The notes: generated from the letters alone by a model not told the origin. A stretch of DNA of 64,000 bases from Lucifuga dentata (GCA_014773175.1 VXCM01000116.1:310001-374000); one strand, 5' to 3'. Counted from the stretch's first letter, positions 37,801-53,185 are shown. Numbers and translations are program-made.

Positions 37801-40800
37801 TAACTCTTTTTCCCACTGCTACAGAAATTTATCTTAATTCCCTATGGTGAAAAGCTACTTGACTTTGAACCAAAGTAGCACATTCAGTTCAAAAACTTGA
37901 CATTGAATTTTAAGTTAGCCAATCCTGCAGCCTTTTAAGAATTCCTTATTAAGGCATTTTCTCCAGAGATGGGGATTATGGGCTTTAGAATAAAGTTACA
38001 TTCCTATCTCTAGAAGTGTTGTTATTTAAGGGGCCAACTGATTACGTCTCCCATCTCAAGTCTTTAGTTTAATTCAAGCCCATGTTTATTCTTTATTTTC
38101 TGGATTTATTTATTAATATATTAAATATTTATGGTGTGACTCACTGTAATTAAAAACACTATTTTTTTTTTTCTGATGAAGGCCTAAACCAACACTACTA
38201 GATGGTGCCAAAGTGACCTATGGAGGAACATTCCCTGAAGAGAAAGTAGAGGAGGTGAAAGCCCTGCTGAAAATCCTCCCAGTTTTCTTTGCTCTTATTC
38301 CATACTGGACTGTGTACTTCCAGGTAAGATCAGTAATGAAAACACATAACTGCATTTACTGAGTAGGAAAAAAAAAACAAATATGGGAAATATGATAAAC
38401 CAGGCTTTCTTTGTGTGTATGATGCATGCAAATATAGATGCACAGCTTGTTTGCTATTTAAATATTTAAGAAGAATGGGTTTGCATCAGACATCTGGTGA
38501 ATTATCTCTCACTGTGACTCTAATCTCCACTTTGTGTTGTAGATGCAGACAACGTACGTCCTGCAGAGCCTTCATCTCAGGATTCCATCTATTTCTGAGC
38601 CCAGCAAAAATGCTTCTGGTACTGACCAGGTAACCTAGAGCATTTAATTAAAAAAAACAACAATATTCTATAACTTGATGCTGTGATTTATTATTCAGTA
38701 AAATTGTTATATTGTTGTATTGAATCAACAAAAATTAGACTTTGACATGATACAATGCCCTCCACAAATATTGGTAACCTTGGTAAATAAAAAATGAGCT
38801 GTGAAAAAAAAAATCTTTATGTTTATCCTTGAGGAATAAAATTCTTATCATGAAACAAATATTTTTCTGAATCGGCCTAGAAAAGGACATGTATAAATCC
38901 CACGCACAGTGAGGAGAAGGATGATGATGATGATGATGATGGTTCAAATGGCCAAAGAATCTCCAAGTATCACAGTTGGAGAATTGCAGTTGCATTTTGG
39001 GGTCAAAAAGTCTCCAAAAACTATGATCAGATGCCACCAGGCCCACTGAGAAAAATATTTGTGATAAGAATTTGTTTTTCCTTTCGATTATTTCACTTTA
39101 ATTCAAGGTTATATTTTTGTTAATATTTTGAATGAAAGATCAAGAACATGAATTTTTTTTTTTCCTTTCATAGCTCATTTTGCTTTTATTTATCAAGGTT
39201 GTCAATATTTGTGGAGGGCACTGTAATTTTTTATAGATTTCCCCCTGAGGAGACTAAATGAGTCAGTAGGTCACAGACACACAAAGGGAGGCGACAGCTG
39301 GAGGCAGAAAAGCTCTGGTAATGCCTGAAGGATTAAGTCAGAACTTTACTGCACAGAGTAAAACCTTTAGCAACCTGGCAGTGATTGAATCTCTCCACAG
39401 CAGTGTCTTCATCTGGACCCAACTCTGCCAGACGAGTGTTACAGGTGTATCTCGGTGTCACTCTGACAGATTGTACATTAACTTCAGGGGGGCTTTGAAG
39501 ACTTTGAAGACTGCAGGTCCCTCAATTACACCACATGATGCACGACTCTGGGTTTAAAAGTAATGAAACTGGAATAGGCTGGGAAGTATGTAGAGAAGTG
39601 GAGTTCTGTTTTTAACAGGCGTACTTTAGCTGAAGGTTGACATGCACAGACTTCATGGAAATGTGAAGTGAAACACTCGCTCTAAAACCACAGGCTAAGT
39701 TAGTTTAACAGGTACATTCTCATGAATGTCTAATGCGTTCCAGTACAACAGCAATAAATCCCATATTTGTAAAGCAGATAATGTTCGGTATTTGTTGGCG
39801 TCAGAAATGTGTTGATTGAACTCTGTCGTACTTTACTTTTTGTGGTGGTAGTTAGTGGTGTTTTGGTGTTGGACTGAAATATTAGAAGGTGTTTTCAACT
39901 GTTTGCCCACTCTGAACTTACGTTACCTGAGCAGCACAGACTCTTAAAGGATTGTGCATATTTGAGCCTAATATATTCAATTTTCATACATGTTATGTTA
40001 CTGACAATCATTTCCTAAAGGACAAAACTGTATTTCAGCTTCCCTGATATTTTGCAAAATCTCTTAATCTTTCAAAATCAAATATTCAAGCGATACACCC
40101 CTTAAAAATCAATGCTTCCCCTGCTAATAGTTATGCAGCCTTATGAAGTCACGGTTGTTTAAATTTTTTCAATAAACACAGATCTTCTTTGGGACTATAT
40201 TCCCTGGTGGAGAGATACATTCACTCTGTGCTTTTTATTGCACTTAAACAGTAAAATTACTTCGGAAAAAAAAACCTGAATACACATCTTGTTTGTGATG
40301 ATGGATTAACTGTCCCAAGAACATTTCAAGTATCAAGTTGATTTTAATAGCATACCAGAATGAACTGAAACCAATGGCAGTCTGGAAGGTAGAATTGTTT
40401 TTTTAAATTCACCATTCCAGTAGTAGTATGCTTCAATGATTGTCAGTAATGTTACGTGTATGAAAATTGAATGTATTAGGCTCAAACAAGCCCAATCGCT
40501 GGTATGGTCCTTTAAAAACACCTCTCACAATAATTCAGTCCAGTAACAACTACAAGTCTCCAAATTTACCATAGAGTTCAATCAAAGACAGGGTTTATTG
40601 CAAAACTGTTGCATTAGATTGCACATATATACTTAAGTAATTTGTAACATTTACTTTTGGTTACTCGTATTCCACAGTGTCTAACTTACCAATAAACTGT
40701 AATGAAGCATTAGTTTTTTGTCTTAATATATCTGTTATCAAAAAACAGAAGTAAGCATTTTCTGCGACCAGCCTTGACACTTCTCAAGATCAAAAAAGGA

Positions 40801-41849
40801 AGTGAGATTAGATGCCTGTGTGATTTGCACCCTCACCTCACACATCAGTGCTTAACATGAACAAATACCCTCTTCAAGGAAAACAGAACCCATGCTAATA
40901 AGAATAAATGGGAATAGGAAGCAGCAGGGAATGATTTATGATGAGATTTGGTTCTGAAAGCGCTAGGCATCTGAAGTGGTTCATGGTGATATTTTTAAGT
41001 ATCTATGAATGCTGATGCTTGACTGTTAGCTTCATTGTTGGTGGGAAATACATTTTAAAGGAAACTGTACTTATGAATTTGCCTTTATAGTCCCCTGTGG
41101 TACATATAAATACATGCATATGTATGTTTTGCCGCTTCCCACAGTATAGCCCATGTGGGAAATGGAAAAAAACCAGAACCTCTTCCATTGCAGTCTTTGT
41201 CTACATAACATTATGCCTGCCATGGGGACCTTTGCCTGTCATTCATGCCAGGCTTTCCTTCCCTCACTTTTTTCACATTTTCTGTCATTTTGAAAGTGAA
41301 AATGAGCAAATGTGGAAGGAAATATCTCTCCAAGGCAGTGCGTAAAGATTGCCAGCAGTTACTACTAGAAATGGAAATTCAATTTGAGAATAAATGATGC
41401 TATCAAAAGTGTAAAACCAGAGATGCAGTGGGAGCTCAGATGGGATTTGAAATTTGAATTGCAAAAAAAAAATCTCGAGCATTTTCTGTCTATCATTGCT
41501 CACTCAACAAGATACTTCCTGAATTTGTACACACTTTGTATGCTCACAATGGATTTTCCATCTGATTGGTATGTCATTTGGTCTGTTTGCAAAACTTAAT
41601 TATGTATTTCAAATATTACTCTTTATGGTAATTTAGATATGTGCTGAAACTGGTTTTATTTTTTATTCCGGTTGTGTTCAATTTGTCTTTCAAAACATTA
41701 GCACATTAATAGATATGAATGTTTTAAAAATAACTCCATATGCTTAATAATAATTGATTGAGTTTGACTGTGTCTTTGCTTGACTTTATTTTATTGTGTT
41801 TAGTTTGACTTTGGCCACCTGGGGGTGCCAAAGCAATGTAAAGCCCAAG

Positions 41850-41885
<36 letters not shown>

Positions 41886-43615
41886 TAGCTATAGTGGAAT
41901 TCACTGATATTCTGAGTTTTAGTTTTCTGCTTTGTGCCTTTTCCTCTCATCTCTGTCCTCTGGATTCTCCAGATTGCGTTCCGCTTTCCAGCAGCCTGGC
42001 TCACCATGTTTGATGCAGTCCTCATCCTCATCCTGATTCCCCTGAAGGACAAAGTCGTGGACCCCGTCCTGAAGCGCCGCGGCCTGCTGCCCTCCTCCCT
42101 GAAGAGGATTGCAGTGGGGATGTTCTTTGTCATGTGTTCGGCTGTGGCAGCGGGTGAGTGCAGTAACAGATGCTGTTCACATGAATAAATAGGCCATCCA
42201 GCCACCGTAGTACTAGCAACAACAAAGTTAGTCTTTGTTTACTATGCTAAATGCTACATACAATTAAAGCTTTCAAAATCCACACTACACTTATCATGCA
42301 GAGAAGGTGAGGGTGAAAATCCTGAGAGGTATTCTTTTTGTCCTTGCCCCCGTGGAGAACAGGAGCTGTGGCATCTTTCTTTTTTTTTTTTTTTTTTTTT
42401 TGGACCAGCTTGAATACACCAACGTTCAGCAGCATTTCTTATTGCAATTCAATCCCAGCCTGTGGATACTCACAGAAATAAAACCTCAGCCTGTCAGTAG
42501 GTGCTGCTGCATTGACACATTCGGGCTAAAATGTTTTGAGCGAAAGGATTCTCGAGGCAGGAAGAAAGCAAATCATTAACACTTGTGAAAATCAATGCCA
42601 CAAGCACTGCACTTCCCCCCTCCTCACGTGTACAGTGCATTTACCACACAATATAAAAACAAATTTTGTTGCTAGTGACCTTTCAAACATTGACTCATGC
42701 ACTTCCAGCAGATTGACTGTTAACATACACTAAACTTACAGCAAATGTGTGAAATAATTAAAGTGCTAGTATTTGTTCAGTAAAACAATTATACCTTGAG
42801 GAGTCTAAAGCTATTCAAAATTTATATTATAATCACATTTGATATTTCATGATTATATTACCTCTTCAACAAAGTAACTAGTAGACGTCTTTGTGGGCCT
42901 GTTTGTGTTAATATTGAACCTGCCCACTCCTGCTGATTTTGTATTGCAGTTGCCAGGATTCACAGGAGTCCACAGGTTTTTCTGTCTCAGCTACCCACTC
43001 CAGTCCTGACGTCCTTTGTACCAAACCCACCTGCCAGTCAGCAATCTGTATTCTGTGTCACTCACACCACCAGGTTCACCAAACGATTTCAAGAGATTTC
43101 GCCAAATGATTGATTTTTATTATTATATTGAGTTATTAGTTTTTTTTAGTATGTGAATAGTATGTAGTGCAGAAACAGTAGTTTATCCAGCCTGAACTAT
43201 GGCTACTTTACAACATGTCTGCCTTGGAAAAGGAACCTCTATCTAAAGAAAGTCAGATATCATCTCATGGCTTGCATCATGTTTGATCAACAAATTTGTT
43301 ATATATCATACAAAATCAGTTATAGAACACAGAACACACAAACTCAGTTGTAGAACATAGAACATATATTGAACATAACTTCTGCTGCTCTTCATCTGCA
43401 TAACAAAGTTATTAATCTTTTCCAGTTCACGGTGATCTGATGACAGAACCAGTTGGACGTATAAAGGCCCCAACATATAACAGACTAAAAATGACTGTAC
43501 AACAATGCTGTTTAGATGTTGTTTACTGTAAATCTAAAAAGAAGCACAGTCACACACCATTCTACCAATCCTGAAGGCCGCTCTCAAGTGGAATGCAGCC
43601 CATGTACATATGTGC

Positions 43616-43692
<77 letters not shown>

Positions 43693-46600
43693 AAGGAGTG
43701 CTGGCCTAAATTTATATGCGCCTCATTTCAGAGTGAAGTTTGGGTGAAAGTTTGTTGAGGGAGAGTTCTTGGGCGATCTTGTCTGAGATGTATTAAATTG
43801 TGACTTAGCCCATATACCTTAAATCAATCCTTTTCAATCAGCATGATGCGTTAAAAGCTCTATTAACTAAATCTAATGGGTCTAGTTCTCATTTTAAGGC
43901 AGGACTTGCATTTACAGCATATGAACATCCTTAAAAGGAAAGGTGGGCAAACTTATTTATTTCAGATATTCAAAAGCTTTTCAGATATTTGCGTTTCCAT
44001 TTGGCTTCTTGAAAGAAAATGCAATCCTTGCATTTGAAGCCAAGCAAAATAAATTCAGAATATTGCAGAAAGCAATTTTAAGTCTGGGGAGTGGAGAGAA
44101 AGGGTTTATAGTGCAGTGGTGTGGGCATTGGTCACAGAACAGAACTGAGTAAATACACAACTAGTATGCAACACACTTTCCCTTATCTCTGACCTGGATT
44201 TTGGAGTCAAAGTGGATGATGTAATTATATTATAGTAATGATATACAAACATTTTCTATTATTTTATTGCACAAGTTGTATATTTTAACGTGTTAATCTA
44301 GGAATGATTTGCTAGCCGTGAGTGCTGTTCATCAGAAGCATTGCCTCCTGGGATCTGCCTTACAGTATTATTAAGGTCTAAGCTCTGTTTTCCTCAGCTG
44401 GCTAGCTCTCTGTGTCCTTGGCGGTTATTTGCATCAATCCACTCTCAGAAATCATGTTGTTCGGAAACCACAGACAGACAGATGGATGGTTCTCTATGAC
44501 CAAGTGTGGCATCTTTTTCTGGGGGGAGGGGGTGGGGGGATTGCTAGAACTAACACATTGCATTGTCAACCCGTCACTCTGTGCCTACAATGTCGGCAAC
44601 ACTGCTGCTGTTCAGAATTAGAATCGCTTTCATCACCAAGTGCAAAAAAAAAAAAAAAAAAAAAAAGTGCAGGGATTTTTCATGACGACACTGGTGCAGA
44701 GACATTTCACAGGATTTCACAGTATGTGCCGACACACATGGTGCAGGGAGAGCTGGACTTCCCATGCAGTGCAAAGGGACTGTTGACAACATACTGTCAT
44801 GCAGATAGTGGACTATTTCTGATCCCTTTTTCATCTGTGTACAGCAAAACCCAGACTTCAGCCACACACACACACATACACACACACACACACTCACACT
44901 CAGGGAGCTTTGAAAATCTGTGCAGATGTTGCCTTTGAAGTGTTTTTTTTTTTAGCATGATTTATCACATTCTCTTAACTTCACTAATCTGCTTTGGTCA
45001 AAGCTCAATGGACTTAGGTGTCCAAAAGTGTGTCTCTCTCTCTCTCTCTCTTTTTTTAACATATAAAAGCCAATTGGAGCCAAGTTGCCAGGGATCACAC
45101 TGTGTTGTGTGATGTGTGATGTTCACTGAGGGGGAAAAAGCAAAGGCTTGTGTTTATGGTGCTAGACTTGCTCTGGGCAGCGCAGCGGCCACCCACCCTC
45201 AGATGGACGGCTGGTATTATAGGATAGCGGATTACAAGGCTACAACTCCTCTCAAATAGAGCATTAAGCGTAGTTATGATAGGAGGCTGTCTCTGGGAGT
45301 TATCTGGAAATAGCCGCCGGTTACATGATAATGGTTATCGAATAAAGCTGTTAGGAGGCAGCAGCATTTGATGGCAACTGCTTGGCTCTTATTGTTGAAC
45401 CGTCTGCTGTGTTCCATTACTAAATGCCATAACATGGAAGCTTGCAGATGTGATCTTAATGAAGTGGCAGGCTAGCTTTAAAATTCACTAAATCCTTAAT
45501 GGACTGTCACTGAGTCTTCTAACTCTTGCAATGTTTGGCTGTTTGTTGGACTTAGATGTGCTAAATACTCCGGCATGTGTTCTGACAGCCTGACTGAATT
45601 ATACAGGACTTTAGACTTTATTTCACCATTTCATCCTGTGCCCTGCTTGTATTTGTTATGATAGATATGTGCTATAGAAGATACATATCAGATGCTTGAC
45701 GCTCAGCTAACTGTAAGTATTTACACTTTTTTTTTTTCTGCCCCCTCAGGTATTTTGGAGGCCAAACGGCTGGAGATCGTCAAGTTAAATGGCACCATTA
45801 ACCAGGAGCTTGGCAACGTTACTTACCACGTCGCAGATTTAACCATCTGGTGGCAAGTCCCTCAGTACGTGCTGATAGGCATCAGCGAAATCTTTGCCAG
45901 CATTGCAGGTACAGTGGTTTGGAACGAGTTTCTATTTTGTAGTGTGGAGTCTGCTGCAGGTTCTTCTGCAAAACGCAATAAGATTAATGTATAGTATGAA
46001 CCCTTTTTGAAGGTACAATTTGTGCAAGTCATTGCCAGACTGCAATAGCCTAATGTGTTTGTGGGTTGTAGTCCAGCATAAATAGCCCAAGATGTCGATC
46101 GATAATTGATTATCTTGATTTTCTCACACCACTGTGAGACAGTGGTCAGTAATGGGACATTTTATTAATAAGGTGTGGATAAAGTAACCTTTAGAATTGA
46201 AAAGTTGATGAAAGGTGTGCCCTTACCCCAGTCAATGACCAGCCTGATACTCTTCATCACCTTAGATATGAAGAAGGAAGAAGTCAAGTCAAGTTAATTT
46301 TATTCATAAGTACATTTAAAAACAACAGATGTTGACCAAAGTACTGCACAGCTAAAATAAGGGGAATAACATAAGAAGCAGCCATGACAGCCAGGACGAC
46401 AACAATAACAGTACAATAAGTGAATAAATGAAAATACAAGTAAAAGCAAGGAACAAGTAAAAACAACATAAGTAAAAGCAAATATCAAATCTCAGTCTGG
46501 TCTAAAAAGGGACAGATTTGTACTTATAAAGAGAGAGATTCAAATACCACCATGACAACAAATCTAAGATACAATACAATAAACCTAAGATACAACACAC

Positions 46601-49600
46601 AACATAAAACACTTACACTCCATGTTCAATCAGCTGGTCAGTGTGTCGATATATGCACTGTTACCCCTCTCACTCCATGTACAGATATAGTGCACCAGTA
46701 TTTGAATGAATAAAATGGACATTTACCATTTTGCAAGTCCAAGTCTTTTTCCTATTAGTATGCTTCCTCAGTTGACAGACTGCTCGTACTGGCATATTAC
46801 ACCTGAATACACACAAAGATAATATGTTTAATTAGTAGTCCAGCATGTTGAAGGTGCTGACAGTTACATTTGCATGTGCACAGAACGATTCTTTAATATC
46901 TGATAAGTTTCAAAAACACAAGCGTCATTTTCCTCTTTCACAATCATTATATTGTACAGGCTAATGAGTACAGGAAGAAATTTTAAAAAAATGAAAAGAA
47001 TGAACAGAATTGGCTTAATTGATAGTGTGAGCATTATTGTTGCAAATGTTCCTGACATACATGACTTACAATCTGTAATCATTGAATCATCTGAGAATGT
47101 CAGTAGATGCATGACTTTGTTGTGATTGTTGTATCTAAGGAAGTATCTGTGCCCTTAAATTTAACAATGGCGCTGCACCATCATTGTAAAATTGCACCAT
47201 CAAACCCAGGAATTCTAGTATTGCTTACTGGTGAGATGGTCCGTGATCCAAAACATCAGTATACCCTGAATGTCTTTCAGCTTGTCCTCCACAGAGGAGC
47301 AGGATGCTGTGAAAGGCACTAGAAAAGTATAAAATTACAATCATTCTCCCTATGTTGCCAGGATTTATAGAAGTAGTCCTTGAAGAGCAGATAGGTAATT
47401 GCAGCATCCTCTCCAGTGTCTGTCAGGTGGGATAACTGCAGGGTGTCCACTGAGTTTCTCAGCATGGGTTTAAGAGGGTTTAATAGCAGCTTCATACAGG
47501 TTCTTTGTGTTATAGTCTGTATTGTTGGTCTGCAGTCTGTTAGTGCTAAGAAATTGTAGGATGGTTTGTAGCCTGTTGCCTCGGCGACAGGCTGAATATG
47601 TGTTCTATTCACTCAGTGTTTCCTTTTTGCACTTTGTTGGTGCTCATCAGTAAAACCCTGTTGTGCTGTTTGTTTTATCAGCCAGTCTGTGCAATTTGTT
47701 TTGGTATGTGGTCAGTTGGTCTCGGTGCAGCGCCTTTATACCCCATCAATCTCAGTGATAGTTCATATCAGAATACAGGATGGACAGACCAGCGACCTTA
47801 TCAAGACGCGCTGATCAGAATCTTGCATTATTCCAGCATATTTACAAAGAAAGTGTTTTTTTTTATTAGAAGTATATGAAAAGATGTATCAGGAGGTCAT
47901 ACAGATTATTTTCTTTCTCAAACAAATTGCTCCCTGAGAGAGTAGCAACATTTTCACGTCACATCACCACTTGAAAATATGATAATCTACAATAATTACA
48001 ATACAACAGTTTATGAAGCTAATAATGCTTGTCGACGCCGCCAGGAAGCTTTCCAGGCTCTGTAGTAACTGATGAGGCTGGAAAGTCTACAGGCTCTGCT
48101 GTTGTTTTATTAAATGGTAATATTCTTTCTACTCAATACCCCAGGGGGGACACTGACCCCTGTAGGTTATAATGTTGTGACAGGAACATTGTAAAGGCTA
48201 AGAGCATACCCTTTATTATATCATAATAAAACTCACAACTTCTGTTGCATTTTCTTTTTCTCTCCTAAACCTTCCTAAGATTTACAATATTGTGAAATAG
48301 AACTACCAAAAAAACATTAAAGGACCATACCTGTCATTTTGCATGTGTGAACCTAATATATTCAATTTTCATACATGTAACGCTACTGACAATCATTTTC
48401 CCAAAGCATACTATTGGAAAGGTGAATTAAATAAAAAAATTCTGACTGTCATTAGTTTCAGTTCATTCTGGTCTGCTATTAAAATCAACTTGTTAATACT
48501 TGAAACATTCTTTGGTTAAGTAATCCATCATTGTGAACAAGACATGTATTCAGATTTTTTCTAAGTTATGTAATTTTAGCGTTTAAGTGCAATAAAAAGC
48601 GCGGCGTGAATGCGGAGTCTCCACTGGGGAATGTAGTCCCAAAAGAAGACCTGCATTTATCGAAAAATGTAAACAACCATGACTTCATAAGGCTGCGTAA
48701 CTATTAGCAGGCAAAACATGGATTTTTAAGGTGGGTGTATCACTTGAATATTTGATTTTGAAAGATTAAGAGATTTTGCAAAATATCAGGAAAGCTGAAA
48801 TATGGTTTAAGCCTTTGAGAAACGACTGTCAGTAACGTAATGTATGAAAATAGAATATATTAGGCTCAAACATGCATGATCGCAGGTATGGTCCTTTAAG
48901 ATAGACTTGTAAACTTGTTGTCCATCACTCACATATCTTGTCCCTGCGGCCGGTCACCAACAAAGGTTTTGTCATATTTACGGGACTGTGTTCACAAAAA
49001 TTCTCAGCTGTAAACTTAGTCTTACATTTGCTTGCAAAGACCAGCTTATGAGTGATGGCAAAAACTATGATGCTCTTTCTTATAAATTGTCATTGGTCAG
49101 TCAAGAAACGCATGAGAATTCATATACAAATCAAACTCCATGTTGTCACTAATTGGTCTAAAGCTCCATTTTAAAAAAAGAATTAGTACCGTCCTCAAAG
49201 GCTGATTTAATTTGTGATGATCAATCTTATCTTGACATGATTATGATGAATAAATTTCTGTTTTTTTCAGTTTGTTATTTAGAGGTGGTGAAAGTATAGG
49301 GTTGTTAAAATAAAAGTAAACTGTTGATGATGCGAAGATCCTGACTACACAAAGGAAATCCAGTTTATTCATTAATGAATCCATCTTGGCTCAAACACAT
49401 TGAATCAGAAATAAACTTAGGATTTGATTATTGATTTTAAAATTTATAAAGGTATATTATTTCTTAATTGATTAAGAAATATAAGCATGTCTCTCATGAG
49501 GTCAAAGTCAAACATAACCCCTTATCCCCACAACACTTTATAAACTTGTTTTCAGCGTTTGCAAAACGCTTCTATCTTTGCTTCTTGTCAATATTTCCTC

Positions 49601-52600
49601 TTTTGATTCAAGAAATCTTGATCCTTTCTCCTCACTTTAAGGGCTGTCTTAATGTCTAAGATACTCTATAAATAGCTTTTATATATACTGTGGTATAATT
49701 TTAAGGGGGAAACTTTGTTTGAAAATGTCTCACATTAAAAAAGTCTTCTTGTAATTACACCACTCAGACCAGCTCTTCATGCTAAGAAGCTTTGTGAACA
49801 TGGCCTCAGGTGTCTGATTTCGTATTACTGTTCCTGCTCAGAGGATTTATTCAATCAAATATCCTTCCAAGACATATGGTCATCAATATGAAGCCCCCCA
49901 AGGATCCATAATTGTAAATTTAGTAATGTCTGCTTTCTCCAGAGAAAAGCTTCTTCATTTTTTTCCTGTAATATGTTTAAAAAGAAAAACACAGGGTGGA
50001 AGTAGCTCACCGTGGAACTGACGGCTGACAGATGCTTTCTTGGTGTCAAAAAACTGAAAACTACTCACTAAGCCAGATGTTGTTTTATGAGCCTTGGCCT
50101 AAACAGAAATGCCATGTATATATATATATATCTTCTTCTTCTTTTCCTTTCAGCTTTCCCTTCAGGGGTCACCACAGTGAATCATCTGCCTCCATCTAAC
50201 CCTATCCTCTGCCTCCTCTTCTCTCACACCAACTAACTTCATGTCCTCTTTCACTACATCCATAAATCTCCTCTTTGGTCTTCCTCTAGGCCTCCTGCCT
50301 GGCAGTTCCAACCTCAGCATCCTTCTACCGATATGTTCACTATCCCTCCTCTGTACATGTCCAAACCATCTCAGTCTGGCCTCTCTGACTTTATCTCCAA
50401 AACATCTAACATGCGCTGTCCCTCTGATGTACTCGTTCCTGATCCTATCCATCCTCGTCACTCCCAAAGAGAACCTCAGCATTTTAGTCTCTGCTACTTC
50501 TAGCTCTGCCTCCTGTCTTTTTATATATGTATATATATATATATATATGTGTGTATATATATATATATATTTCTCAATATACAATTTCTCACTCATTTCT
50601 CATGATATATATATATATATCATGAGAAATGAGTGAGAAATTGTTGCCGTGGAGACACGAATAGAAACAACAACATTAATATCCTCATTTATTAAAAGAA
50701 ACAAGTTTGTGTCTATGAGAACTGTAGTAAATGTGATATATAGTGTGGAAGTATGAAAGCTATGTACATTTTCATGCTATATGATACACAACGGTGCACA
50801 AATCAATAGAAATCCATCTCATTGTGATCATTTAGGCATTCATTTATCTGTCTATCTGCCATTTGCTCTGCAGTCATCATCATTATTGGCTTCACACCTC
50901 AACTACTATTCAATTACTGGTAACTCATCTGGCCTTGATGATGCCATCTTCCCATTACAATGCATGATTTTGCTGTAGATACTTTCATATAACACTCTCT
51001 TTAGTTTTATGTCAGGAGTGAAGATTAAGCTGTTAATATTTAATACTCTTTTTTTTATTATTCATCTCAGTGGAAGCATTATCTACCCGTCCAGTCACTC
51101 TGGGGTTTTTTTCTAGTGAACATTCATCATCCTTAAATTTAAAATCCATGGATATTGAAATGTGTTTAGTAGGCTTGACTATATTATAAAGCCCCACTAA
51201 GAATTCTCCTATGAAACACTGGCATTCACAGAGAACTATTAGGGCCCCCATGAAATTCAAATACAGACATAACAAAACTATAGGGATCCTTAAAATAAAC
51301 TTAACTCCACTCTTTTTCTTCATACATCCCACCGAGGTTTACTTTGAGGAAAATTGGCTGACAGAACTATGACATACGTCTGGTAAAGAGGAATATTCCC
51401 CCATAGTCTCCTTCTGTTTGAATAAATCTGTTTAAAACCTCTCTTGCCATTAAAATTACTAGCTGTGATCCTCAGGCTCAGGGTATGGGTAATTCTTTGG
51501 TTATACACCACCCAAAGTTTGTCTGCTTTTGGGCAGTAAGAATATGCAAAAACTTTGCAAGATGAATCCCTGCAGTATTTTTAAATATGTATTGTTCTTT
51601 TGAAAGTGTTCAGGCTAATGTTATTTTCTGGAAAAAGAAAAATTACCCCTCCAACAATGCCCTTGGGAGAAACGGAAGCAGAATTTTTATATTCCATGGC
51701 TTTTAAAAAAAATAATTCTGCCTCATGGCTGAGAAGGGTCATGCTGTTTGTTTTGTGTGTTGTATAGCGTCGGACGCCATTTTGATTCTATCTTCAAACA
51801 ATGAGGTCTGTCACAGACGAGCTGGACTCAACATATTGTTACAGGTCTCTAATATTCGCTTAGCTACTGTATATCTCACAAATCTTTCCCCTGTGAGATG
51901 CATAACTACTAACCAGCATTTGTTAGTATCATAAGGTTAACCTTAGACATAAACAAATATGTTGTTGTGAAGTTCTGCAAAGGTCATGTATGTTTTCCAC
52001 TGAATAATAGCCTCAGGTTATCCTGCTTCATTTTTTTTTTTAGCAGAACTAGATACTGCAGGTATCCGAAACTGCTCGTCACATTCATTTGCGCAATGTC
52101 CCCCTCCAAGGAAGGTCTTAAAAGGCAAATGTATTTAAACGCAGCTCTCTAATCTCTCTTGACAGATGTAGCTATAGGGCCTCATTTGAAAAATCACGTT
52201 TGTGATGCCATAAAATTATCATTGTCAGCTTGCAGGCAGACAGAACTCAAGGCAAAAAAAAAAAAAAAAANAAAAAAAAAAAAAAAAGACACTGACTGGA
52301 TGTCATGTTTTTCCTCCACTCCCTTACTCATTATCTCAGTCCTTTTCTTTCTGTTATGGGACATTATATGGGGCATTGAGTGATGTTATTCCAGAAATAA
52401 CTGTTTCAGACCAGAGCCAGACAGACTAGATATACAAACAACACTGACAGTTAGCTGTCAAATAGCTGCTGACCAAGTCTGTTTTATTTCATATACAGGA
52501 TATCATAACAGGGAAGTAGTTATTGTTGACAAAACCCTGTCTTGTGACTCTGGTTTTCAGATTCTGTTGTTAGTGAGATTTCTGAGTGTAAGTGAATTTT

Positions 52601-53131
52601 CACACTGAAGTATATAGGTGAGTCTTGCGGCTAGAGGTGCAGGACCAAACCGGTCAAGGACACTGCTGACCACTAAACCATGAATTTATCTCTCTTTCAC
52701 TGTCTATTCAAGCCCCACTCTGTTATGTAAGCATAAACACAGAGTGGAATTCATAAAAACAGTGCCAGACTTAACGTGTTGATAAGGGCTAATATTTTCA
52801 CGTAACCATGGTCCCGCATTCATAAACATCTGTTACCAGTATCTTTTAGTTTTTGCCTTGAAGAAAGTACTATGTTACTTCCTTATTTAAATGTCAAGGA
52901 AGTGATTCATAAAACATACAGTCACACAAAAATTAAGGCTTGTTTCAGTCTGGTGGTAAATTTCAGCATCATGAGATCTAGGCATGGTTTTAAACTGCAT
53001 GTGTTAGCGATCAATAAATTTTATATTTAATCCACTCAGCTGATCAATCAGTGTATTTAAATAGTGAATTTTGATTCGATCTCACACACATTCAAGTGGC
53101 ACTGAGCTTCTTCCTCAAGCCTCAACCTCTG

Positions 53132-53185
<54 letters not shown>

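Larger units (their letters stand above)
38630..41972 (+). other. slc15a4 intron 4
   Basis: Holds a Tc1-like element (38751-39225), foldback copy C (39948-40511) and a (CA)n tract (about 41852-41882). Confidence 0.65.

Noticed and set aside
44429..44938. 169-codon plus-strand open frame in slc15a4 intron 5
   Set aside because: Built from a poly(A) run and a (CA)n tract; no domain.
47598..47879. Open frame downstream of the Rex1-like relic
   Set aside because: No domain; adjacent retroelement decay explains it.
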